Below, piece after piece: positions 40,701 through 48,881 of a stretch of DNA of 64,000 bases. The stretch spans positions 1-64,000 of the forward strand of contig JAACZQ010000019.1 of assembly GCA_009996675.1 (NCBI GenBank). The letters are read 5' to 3'. Numbering within the stretch: position 1 is the first letter of the stretch; the number at the start of each line of letters is the position of its first letter. The stretch is from Chitinophagaceae bacterium. GTDB taxonomy: Bacteria; Bacteroidota; Bacteroidia; Chitinophagales; Chitinophagaceae. Both the position numbers and the translations under genes were made by a program. A model generated the notes under the pieces. It made no database searches, had not been told where the DNA came from, and saw only the letters and a list, made by a program, of their open reading frames with translations.

Positions 40701-40852
40701 TTAGCTACAACAGATGCACCAACAAGCGGTGATCCGTCTTTTGAGTCGGTTACCTTACCGGTAACCGTTTTCGTTTGTGCCAGCGCTTGTAGGGTGCATA
40801 CGCAGGCAAATAAACCCATAAAAATGGGCCTGACAAGCTTCGTAAGGTTCAT
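37796..40852 (-). CDS. SusC/RagA family TonB-linked outer-membrane protein
   Basis: CarboxypepD_reg-like N-terminus, '[21 protein letters not shown]', 'PLYVVDGVP', '[34 protein letters not shown]'. Confidence 0.96.
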   Translation of the reverse strand: [1018 protein letters not shown]

Positions 40853-40878
40853 AAATGGCAGTTTATTGGTTATTAAGC

Positions 40879-40893
40879 GTGTACAAAGTACAC
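40879..40893. promoter_or_regulatory. 15-bp perfect palindrome GTGTAC-AAA-GTACAC upstream of susC
   Basis: Exact inverted repeat 26 bp upstream of the susC-like start, in the susC/lacI divergent region. Confidence 0.5.
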
Positions 40894-41101
40894 ATTTTTC
40901 ACAGAAAAAAAATTTTTCGTTAAACTTTTTCTCTGATTCACAAGTACTTTGCTACTCTTATACACATTAGACCGTATTCCCTACTAAAATGATGCACCAT
41001 TATTTCGAATTTATACATTCTGTTTTTACTAATATTATCTAACTAAATGAATATCAATACGAAACAGATTTAAAGATTGTTTTCTCAATCGTTTGCGGTT
41101 A

Positions 41102-41146
41102 ATATTGTAGTGCCTTTTTTTGTATATTGTAGTAAGCCTTTTTTGC
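41102..41146. repeat. 22-bp-period direct repeat ATATTGTAGT...CCTTTTTT upstream of the lacI-type gene
   Basis: ATATTGTAGT at 41102-41111 and 41124-41133, each followed by a CC(T)6-7 tract. Confidence 0.55.
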
Positions 41147-41150
41147 CATT

Positions 41151-42149
41151 ATGTCGCAGACCACCACCCTGAAAAAGATATCCGAAGCCCTGGGCATTAG
41201 TATTTCCACCGTATCGCGCGCACTCAAACACCATCCGGATATTTCCATCAAAACCCGCAAAAAAGTTATTGAACTGGCCGAAGCACTGGAATACGAACCG
41301 GATATCAATGCTGTTCAACTGCGTAAAGGCAACAGGCAATTACTCGGACTCCTGGCTCCCGCAGCCAATAATCTTTTTTATGAATCCTTTATCAGCGCCG
41401 TGGAAGACAGCGCCCGCAAAGCCGGTTATGCAGTGATGATATTGCAGTCGGACAATAACCTCGAACAGGAAACCAATTGCCTCAAACTGTTCCGCCAAAA
41501 CAGGGTATCGGGTGTACTGGCCTGTATTACCCCAACTACCACCGACTTTGCTCCCTTCCGAAAACTGGAGGAACAGAATATTCCCGTTGTCTTTTATGAT
41601 AAAGTGCCCGATGATCTGGCCTACCATAAAGTTTGCCTGGCTGATGCCAAAGCAGCAACACTCGCAGCCGATGTTATACTGAAAGCCGGAAGCCGGCATG
41701 TGCTGGCCATATTTGGTGATACACATTTGTCTATCACACAAAAAAGATTAGATGCTTTCCGTGAATCGCTCGAAAATGGAAATCAGCAGACCAAACTGGT
41801 CATCAAACATGCTACCAACACACAGGAAGCCTATGCCCTTACGCTCAATTACCTGAAACGAAAGACCGATCAGGCGGATACCCTTTTTTGTATGAGTGAT
41901 GAAATACTGGCTGGCTCCATGAAAGCGGTACAGGAATCGGGACTCCGTTATCCAAAAGACATCCGCATCATTGGCATCAGTAATGGTTTTATACCCAGTA
42001 TCTTTTCCCCGGAGATCACTTATGTTGAAACCAGTGGACGGGCACTCGGAGAACTGGCCGTTGACCACATCATTAATTGCATCCACCAGGCGCAAGTGCC
42101 TTTATCACTTACGACCGATGTAAGACTGGTCAAAGGAGGATCTATTTAA
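41151..42149 (+). CDS. LacI family transcriptional regulator
   Basis: 'TTLKKISEALGISISTVSRALKHHPDISIKTRKKVIELAEALEYEPD' HTH and periplasmic-binding-like C-domain. Confidence 0.95.
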   Translation: MSQTTTLKKISEALGISISTVSRALKHHPDISIKTRKKVIELAEALEYEPDINAVQLRKGNRQLLGLLAPAANNLFYESFISAVEDSARKAGYAVMILQSDNNLEQETNCLKLFRQNRVSGVLACITPTTTDFAPFRKLEEQNIPVVFYDKVPDDLAYHKVCLADAKAATLAADVILKAGSRHVLAIFGDTHLSITQKRLDAFRESLENGNQQTKLVIKHATNTQEAYALTLNYLKRKTDQADTLFCMSDEILAGSMKAVQESGLRYPKDIRIIGISNGFIPSIFSPEITYVETSGRALGELAVDHIINCIHQAQVPLSLTTDVRLVKGGSI

Positions 42150-42153
42150 ACAG

Positions 42154-42591
42154 TCAGGATCTGTTCAGTTTATTGGCGATTAATTGATCCACCGACCATT
42201 TACCGGCACCAGTACATACCAGCAAGAGCGTCACGCCGATTAACTCAAAGGGATGAGCAGCCACATACAAAGCATCACCAGCTTTGAGGTGACTGATGGT
42301 TGCCAGTATCATCATAAAACACTGCATGGCTGCAACAGGACGAACAGCGAGTCCCAGTATCAGTAATATTCCACCCCCAAATTCTGTCCAGGATCCAATC
42401 AATCCCCAAACTACTTTGCCAAAAGAAATACCAATGATTTCCATGGCACCGCCTACGGCTTCCCACATAGCCGTTCCGCCTGTTACTTTCATATATCCGT
42501 AGTTCATGAATGCCAGTCCTATGACCAGGCGCAAAAAGAATAAAGGGAAACTGAGGGCTGCCGGTGGGGCCCATAGCTTTTTGAATTGCAT
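42154..42591 (-). CDS. DoxX family membrane protein
   Basis: Four TM segments; 'FFLRLVIGLAFMNYGYMKVTGG...GIL LILGLAVRPVAAMQCFMM'-type DoxX pattern. Confidence 0.8.
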   Translation of the reverse strand: MQFKKLWAPPAALSFPLFFLRLVIGLAFMNYGYMKVTGGTAMWEAVGGAMEIIGISFGKVVWGLIGSWTEFGGGILLILGLAVRPVAAMQCFMMILATISHLKAGDALYVAAHPFELIGVTLLLVCTGAGKWSVDQLIANKLNRS

Positions 42592-42654
42592 GATGGTGTT
42601 TTTATACCACCAAGATACCCAGAATTTCTGAAGCCTGCATTTTCATAACAGGAA

Positions 42655-42676
42655 ACCCCGGACATCTGCCCGGGGT
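42655..42676 (-). terminator. Terminator-like hairpin after the DUF4097 operon
   Basis: ACCCCGG-N8-CCGGGGT inverted repeat, weak T tract. Confidence 0.5.
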
Positions 42677-42730
42677 CTGCCGATCTGATGAACAGATCAA
42701 GCTATGCTGATACACATGAGAACAGCAGTA

Positions 42731-43558
42731 TTATTGTTTGGCTTTACGGATATAGATATCGCCCATATTACTCTTCACCATCAGTTCAGCGCCACCACCA
42801 TTGATCTTACCGGTTACCCAGGCATCTTTGGCTATCCGATACAATCCGCCACTATTGGTTTTTGACGTCCCCCCCGATCCTTTTTCAATAGCTACATCAA
42901 AATCAGAGAAGATATCACCCTGGTCTGACTTCAGTTTCAGGTTTGCTTTACTCACAGCAGGCAAACTGATGTCAACTGTACCATTGAATGTAGAGAAAGC
43001 CATGGGTTTATCGGGTGTAACCGATTCAAAACGGGCAACAATATCACCATTCACGGTAGTAGCAACGGCTGAACCGGCAATACCTGATAATTTTATCTCC
43101 CCATTAATATTATTCAGTTCCAGCTCACCTTTTACATTCTTTACTTCAATGTCGCCGCCATTAATGGTTTTGAGAATCAGGCTGCCATTGGCAGGCACTT
43201 TCAGCTCCAGGTTCACTTCTCTATCAATCAGGTTGGTATGCACCGTTACTTCATTGTTCTTTTCAATGGCTTTTACCTCATAGCCTGTGCTGCCACCAAT
43301 GCGCTTCATACCCGACTCGCCCGCTCTTTTATCTTTCCGGCCGCCTTTCTCTTCCGGAACATCTACATCGATAACAATATTATCGGCATTATGTCCGGTT
43401 ACACGAATCGACCCGGAAATCAGATTCACTTTTAATTTATAGGGTTTACCCGGACTACTCAGCGCAACAGTTAATTGTTCTTTCTCTGAGTTCTGTGCTT
43501 GCAAACACACTGTGGAGCATACCAGCAGTAATGTGCAGATGAATTTTATTGATTTCAT
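42731..43558 (-). CDS. DUF4097-family (adhesin-like beta-helix) secreted protein
   Basis: Signal peptide; 'GDIEVKNVKGELELNNINGEIKLSGIAGSAVATTVNGDIVARF' repeats. Confidence 0.75.
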   Translation of the reverse strand: MKSIKFICTLLLVCSTVCLQAQNSEKEQLTVALSSPGKPYKLKVNLISGSIRVTGHNADNIVIDVDVPEEKGGRKDKRAGESGMKRIGGSTGYEVKAIEKNNEVTVHTNLIDREVNLELKVPANGSLILKTINGGDIEVKNVKGELELNNINGEIKLSGIAGSAVATTVNGDIVARFESVTPDKPMAFSTFNGTVDISLPAVSKANLKLKSDQGDIFSDFDVAIEKGSGGTSKTNSGGLYRIAKDAWVTGKINGGGAELMVKSNMGDIYIRKAKQ

Positions 43559-43567
43559 GGTATAAGT

Positions 43568-44416
43568 TTAGGATTTTTTGATGTAGATATTACCGTTTAG
43601 TGTTTCAAAATTGAATTTTCTGCCGCCGTTACCAATCCGTACACCCGCATCTTTGTTGATCTTATAGATGGTAGCATTGTTTTTAGTTTCCGTATTCCTG
43701 GAAATGGTATTACTCAGGTTTTCGGCATTTTCAAAATCGGTGTAATACTTTCCGTTCATGCTTTTGAAGTAGAGATCTGCGCTCAGGTCTCCTTTATAGT
43801 ACACTTCAATATCGCCATTAATGGTTTTATATTCCGATGCTGCAGCGGGGTTGCTGAGGTAGTTGATTCGAATGGGGCCATTTACCGTAACCGCCCGGGT
43901 AATACCTTTGGCTTTATCAATAGTAATACCACCGTTAACATTGTGTACCACCAGATCACCCAGTACATGCTTTACATCGATTTCGCCATTGTTAACGGTT
44001 GATACACGCAGCTTCATAGACCGCGGCACTTTCACCGTAAAATCAAGCTGGTATTTGTACCGGATATTCCTGCGATCGTTCTGCCAGGTATTCGGACGGG
44101 AGTCGTACGGCGCTGCAATGTATACAACAATGCTATCACCCACCTGTTCCATTTCCAGCTTGAATTCCTTCTTGCCGTTTTCCACTTCCTCGGCATAGCG
44201 GGAACTGATGGTTTTATCGATTTCCAGCAATACTTTGTCGCCCTCGTATCCTTCTACTTTAATGTTCCCAAAAACATTGTAAATGGCCAGTACCGGATCT
44301 TTGGTACCTACGTTGAATTGTTTGGAAATATGTTCCTTGAAATCCTGCGCCGATACATTCCAGCAGGCGCATAGGAATAGCTGTGCTGCAAGCAGCATGT
44401 TGATTATCTTCTTCAT
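43568..44416 (-). CDS. DUF4097-family secreted protein, paralogue
   Basis: Signal peptide; 'NNGEIDVKHVLGDLVVHNVNGGITIDKAKGITRAVTVNGPIRI'. Confidence 0.75.
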   Translation of the reverse strand: MKKIINMLLAAQLFLCACWNVSAQDFKEHISKQFNVGTKDPVLAIYNVFGNIKVEGYEGDKVLLEIDKTISSRYAEEVENGKKEFKLEMEQVGDSIVVYIAAPYDSRPNTWQNDRRNIRYKYQLDFTVKVPRSMKLRVSTVNNGEIDVKHVLGDLVVHNVNGGITIDKAKGITRAVTVNGPIRINYLSNPAAASEYKTINGDIEVYYKGDLSADLYFKSMNGKYYTDFENAENLSNTISRNTETKNNATIYKINKDAGVRIGNGGRKFNFETLNGNIYIKKS

Positions 44417-44427
44417 AAATGGGGTAT

Positions 44428-45249
44428 TTAGCTGAGTTGATGGATGGTTTCCCGGATCTTGGTTTTAATCATTTCATTGGTAGCAGGATCTTTCAGCAAT
44501 CGCCTGAATGAAGGCACTGATTTTTTCTCCTGTATGGTTATCATGATATCAGCCAGTGCAGATTGTACCAGTGGTGAATCCTGGTGTTGTATGGATTGAA
44601 TCAATCCTTCGCGTACCAGCGGGTCACTGCTCATCTTAGCCAGTGTTTCCAGGGCAGTGAGCCGTACATTTACATTTTCGTCGTTATTCAGGGTGGCCAG
44701 CAATGCCTGCTTCACCCGGTTATCAACAGTATCAATTTCTTCAACATAACTTACAGCACGTAAGCGTTCGGAAGCAGAAGGATGTTCCAATAAACGCAGC
44801 GCCAGCATTTCCCGCATTTCTTTTACTTCCCCGGAAAGGGCTGCTACTTCTGCTTTGCCGGCATGACCCTTCCACTGATAAAACAAAGCCGTAAACAATA
44901 TACCAATCAGCATCATTGCCACACCGTATACCGGGCGGAACCGCAAGTGATTCAAAGCATGCCAGGCTTCCCTGATTTCCTGCATCCAGCTTCGCACTCC
45001 TTTGCCGGCCTGCGCTTTTTCTGTTGCCTGGTATGCTGCTAAAGCCTGCAGAAAATGATGCTTCATATTAACATCCGGTGCCGGTTCGGGCAGGGAAGCC
45101 GTTTGCAGCCAGAGTTGCTCCAGTTGTTTCAATTCGGCAGCACAATCAGCACAGTCTTTCACATGCTGCTGAACCTGGTATTGCTCCTGTTCATCCAGCT
45201 GTTGCAAGGCATACATGCCTAATTTTTCCTGATCAAATCCACAGTTCAT
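44428..45249 (-). CDS. Zinc-finger anti-sigma factor with C-terminal HEAT-like repeats
   Basis: 'HVKDCADCAAEL' zf-HC2-like motif, one TM, then HEAT-like 'NDENVNVRLTALETLAKMSSDPLVREGLIQSI'. Confidence 0.75.
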   Translation of the reverse strand: MNCGFDQEKLGMYALQQLDEQEQYQVQQHVKDCADCAAELKQLEQLWLQTASLPEPAPDVNMKHHFLQALAAYQATEKAQAGKGVRSWMQEIREAWHALNHLRFRPVYGVAMMLIGILFTALFYQWKGHAGKAEVAALSGEVKEMREMLALRLLEHPSASERLRAVSYVEEIDTVDNRVKQALLATLNNDENVNVRLTALETLAKMSSDPLVREGLIQSIQHQDSPLVQSALADIMITIQEKKSVPSFRRLLKDPATNEMIKTKIRETIHQLS

Positions 45250-45812
45250 AACGGTTGTTTTTGCTGGCTTAATGCCAGGTAATGCTGTTTCAGTTGTTTC
45301 ATAGCCCGGTGTATCCGCACTTTCACCGCTCCTTCCGAGCTATTAACCATGCGGGCTATCTCCTGGTATTTCAATTCCTGGTATCGGGCCAGTATCAGTA
45401 ACTCTCGGTCTGCCTCCTCCAAACGACTCAATGCCTCACGAACCAGTAACTGTTCTTCTTTTAATTGTATCCGGGCATCGGCCGGAGCTTCATCAGCTAC
45501 TTCATCCAAATGCCCAGTTGCATCCACATAAATGCCTTTTCGTTGTTGCGACCGGTAATAGTCGCTCAGCGCATTCCGGGCAATCACATACATCCAGGTA
45601 ACAAATTTGTGTGAGCCGGTAAACGTAGACCGGGAACGGATCATATTCATGAATACCGTCTGCGCCAAATCCTCACTCTGCTGTTTCAGCCCCGTATTGT
45701 GGTAAAAAAAGCCATACAGGGGCTTATGATGCCGGTCAAATAATATACCCATCTGATCCAGGCGACCGTCCCTGACCCTAAACATGATCTCATTATCCGT
45801 AGCCTGACTCAT
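45246..45812 (-). CDS. ECF-type RNA polymerase sigma factor
   Basis: 'SEDLAQTVFMNMIRS...KFVTWMYVIARNALSDYYRSQ...LSRLEEADRELLILARYQELKYQEIARMVNSSEGAVKVRIHRAMKQL'; 4-nt overlap with anti-sigma gene. Confidence 0.93.
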   Translation of the reverse strand: MSQATDNEIMFRVRDGRLDQMGILFDRHHKPLYGFFYHNTGLKQQSEDLAQTVFMNMIRSRSTFTGSHKFVTWMYVIARNALSDYYRSQQRKGIYVDATGHLDEVADEAPADARIQLKEEQLLVREALSRLEEADRELLILARYQELKYQEIARMVNSSEGAVKVRIHRAMKQLKQHYLALSQQKQPL

Positions 45813-45897
45813 TCGTTTCGTATGGTTGCGTTAGCGGGTTTGAAGTAATAAACTGTGGTGAAAGGCAGAAGTTACAGAAAATGACCGTTTTTTTACG

Positions 45898-45944
45898 CAC
45901 CCCTAAAAATACGGGGCAGGCAATAGGTATTGCCTGCCCCGTAT
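45898..45944 (-). terminator. Rho-independent terminator of the outer-membrane receptor gene
   Basis: ATACGGGGCAGGCAATA-GG-TATTGCCTGCCCCGTAT: 17-bp perfect stem; TATTTTTA on minus strand. Confidence 0.88.
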
Positions 45945-45961
45945 TCATACAGCCTGTATGG

Positions 45962-48382
45962 CTAAAATTTATAACTATACCCCAGCCTAACTACCTGTGT
46001 TTCATAATAATCAGCGCTTACATACCCGAATCCATTACCAGTGATGGTACGTTTTATTACCATAGTATTCAACAGATCAGTGGCATTAACAAATAACTCC
46101 CCTTTACCCTGCTGTACCTGCTTTTTGATACCCAGATCCAGGGAGAACCGTTGCCGTATACGGCCTTGCGGGATCAGATCCGGTGCCAGATAAACAGCGG
46201 TACACTGTATATCCACCTGTTTTTTGAGATGAAACAGAAAATTGGTCTTGATATTGCCGGAATAAACAACTTCGGTTCCTGCTGTATACATACTGGGAAC
46301 AGGATACTTGTTTTCAACCGTAAAACCATTGATCTGATTACGGTACCCATTCATATTCAGGTTAAAGGAAACCACCTTACTAAAGTCCTTCGCATAAACC
46401 AGCTCCAGGCCTGTATTATAGCTTTTCCCGGCATTCTGCATGCCATTATAAATGATGGTACTTCCCGGAACCACTGTCCCAATGCGCGTAATGGTTCCTG
46501 TAGCCATGCGGTGATATAAAGCAGTGTACACATATCCCCCGCTGAACGATGTCTTATACCCCAGCTCTATACTATTAGTAAACTGCGGCTTCAATGCTGG
46601 ATTACCTACTTTAATGATTTCTGCATCGTCATATTTGGGGAATACCCGGATATCCAATTCTGCAGGACGATCTACCCTGCGGTTATAAAAAACAGATAAT
46701 TTATTACGATTATTAAACTTGTACGCAAAGCGAACATTGGGGAATGGTTGTGTATATCGATACCCATCGCTCTTATAAGTATTATGGTTTGGATCCACAT
46801 CATACCGTACATGCACATACTCCATACGAACACCGGCTTCAGCTTCTACGCGATTGTTCTCAAAAATATAGGTGCCATACACCGCAGGAATATCCTCTTT
46901 ATACACAGCCCAACCACCGGCATTCACATCCAGTGGCGAATTAAGTCCCGGATAGAATTTCATATCAGTGGGAATATTCCGCCAACGGTATTTAATACCT
47001 GCCTCCAGTTTTCCATAACGAAGCGGCCGGGTATAATCAATAGTCAGATCTGTTACATGTTCATCCGACAGCAATTTAAAACTATCATACCCGGTGTAAG
47101 CAGGCATCGTATTCGTGAAGAAATACTTCTCATCTTCCCGGTGAAAGGTATAATTCAATCCGATATTTAACGTATGCCCGGGTTGTGCAAACTTGTGCTG
47201 AAAAGCGGAAGAAGCAGTAACAGTTGTTTTCAGCTCATCTTCCAGAAACTGCCACAAACGGTTACGGACAGAATAATCTTTATTAAAAAACGGCTCATCT
47301 CCATCATCCAGTATTTTTTCACTGCTGTATAAAGCCGAAACTGTGAAGAGACTTTTATCCGATATACTCCAGTCGAAACCCGTTCTGCCCGTAACAACAG
47401 TAGTTCTTCTGTTGCGTTTGGTCTGCTGCTGTACAACATCTCCATTACTATACGTTCGGGTTACAAATTCATTTTTATTGAGTGTAGGATTATAATAAAA
47501 ATCACTTTGCAGAAATGCATTGATTTTATTTTTCCGGTAATTCAGTGCAACGGACGGATTAACCTTAGGCGTACCTTGGAATTGTGGGCGGATCCCCGGC
47601 AGGTTTTCCTTTTTTTGCCAGATAGCTCCGAGGCCTGTGGCAAAACCCAGCTTCCCGCTAAACCCTTCCTTTTTATTTTTCTTGAAAATAATATTAATGA
47701 TCCCTGCATTCCCATTAGCATCGTAACGTGCCGAAGGGTTATTGATGATCTCTATTTTATCAATGGCTGATGCCGGAATATTGTCCAGGCTGGCCTGGTT
47801 TCCAAAACCAGTTAATGCTGTTTGTTTACCGTCTACCAGTACTGCCACTTTATCACTGCCACGGATAAGCACTTTACCATTATCAACCGTTACCCCGGGC
47901 AGGTTCTGCATCACCTGCAATACCGAACCACCTGCCTGACTGAGGTTGCCGGAAACATTTATTACTTTTTTATCCAACTTACCTGATACATCATCCGGCG
48001 CCCGGGATGTTACCACTACTTCATTCAGCTCGCGGGGATCGGGTTCCATTTCTATTACAGCCAGATCAAGATACTCAGATAATGTACCCACAAAAACAGG
48101 CTGCCAGCGGGTTTTATAGCCGGTGAAACGAACCTGTAATAAATAATTGCCCGGCTTAACACCTGCCAATACAAAACGACCATCTTCGGCGGTTACCGTG
48201 CCGCTGACAAAAGCACTGTCGAAAGAACGCTGCAACAGTACATTCACATATGCCATTGAGGCTTTTGACAGTTTGTCTTTCAGCTGTCCCGACACGCTAA
48301 CACTGCCTGATTGCGCACGGAGCAATGCCGGAATTAACAATAAACAAATAACAACACTTAAACCACCGAAGATGCGTTTCAT
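45962..48382 (-). CDS. TonB-dependent outer-membrane beta-barrel protein (PF14905-type)
   Basis: 'VLQVMQNLPGVTVDNGKVLIRGSDKVAVLVDGKQTALTG', 'IDKIEIINNPSARYDANGNAGIINIIFKKNK'. Confidence 0.9.
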   Translation of the reverse strand: MKRIFGGLSVVICLLLIPALLRAQSGSVSVSGQLKDKLSKASMAYVNVLLQRSFDSAFVSGTVTAEDGRFVLAGVKPGNYLLQVRFTGYKTRWQPVFVGTLSEYLDLAVIEMEPDPRELNEVVVTSRAPDDVSGKLDKKVINVSGNLSQAGGSVLQVMQNLPGVTVDNGKVLIRGSDKVAVLVDGKQTALTGFGNQASLDNIPASAIDKIEIINNPSARYDANGNAGIINIIFKKNKKEGFSGKLGFATGLGAIWQKKENLPGIRPQFQGTPKVNPSVALNYRKNKINAFLQSDFYYNPTLNKNEFVTRTYSNGDVVQQQTKRNRRTTVVTGRTGFDWSISDKSLFTVSALYSSEKILDDGDEPFFNKDYSVRNRLWQFLEDELKTTVTASSAFQHKFAQPGHTLNIGLNYTFHREDEKYFFTNTMPAYTGYDSFKLLSDEHVTDLTIDYTRPLRYGKLEAGIKYRWRNIPTDMKFYPGLNSPLDVNAGGWAVYKEDIPAVYGTYIFENNRVEAEAGVRMEYVHVRYDVDPNHNTYKSDGYRYTQPFPNVRFAYKFNNRNKLSVFYNRRVDRPAELDIRVFPKYDDAEIIKVGNPALKPQFTNSIELGYKTSFSGGYVYTALYHRMATGTITRIGTVVPGSTIIYNGMQNAGKSYNTGLELVYAKDFSKVVSFNLNMNGYRNQINGFTVENKYPVPSMYTAGTEVVYSGNIKTNFLFHLKKQVDIQCTAVYLAPDLIPQGRIRQRFSLDLGIKKQVQQGKGELFVNATDLLNTMVIKRTITGNGFGYVSADYYETQVVRLGYSYKF

Positions 48383-48390
48383 GATCATAT

Positions 48391-48822
48391 TCAATTAATT
48401 TTTACGAAATTTCCTTTCTCATCAAAAATCACGTCTTTGCCCGACACTTCCACTTCAAATGTTATTGCTCCTTTAGCATCAGTGATCCTGGCCGTTTCCT
48501 TAATTTTTTTACCAGCATAATGCTTTTGAATATAGGCAACCGCCGCCGCCGGTAACTCCTGTTGCGATATGGCTACTTCTGATTCCAGCAGATTCCCCTT
48601 CATGTCATACAATACACTGCACTCTTTTCCATTTTGTTTAAAATTGCCTTCCAGTTTATCCTTTTCTTTTTCCCAGCTTGCCAGCGCGCCCGGGAATTGT
48701 TTACTGAAGTGCTGCTGTACGGCAGCAGGAACATCTTTCTGTGCCAGCTTCTGTGCACAACCAGATAAAGCAGACAGTACCAACAAACTTGTTGAAGCCA
48801 TCAATGTAAAATACTTTTTCAT
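48391..48822 (-). CDS. PepSY-like domain secreted protein
   Basis: Lipobox-like LSGC; 'VPAAVQQHFSKQFPGALASWEKEKDKLEGNFKQNGKECSVLYDMKGNLLESE'. Confidence 0.75.
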   Translation of the reverse strand: MKKYFTLMASTSLLVLSALSGCAQKLAQKDVPAAVQQHFSKQFPGALASWEKEKDKLEGNFKQNGKECSVLYDMKGNLLESEVAISQQELPAAAVAYIQKHYAGKKIKETARITDAKGAITFEVEVSGKDVIFDEKGNFVKIN

Positions 48823-48881
48823 GGGTAATAGTTTTTTGATTTAGGCAAACTTCCAACAGGAATCTGAAGAAATCCTGAACC

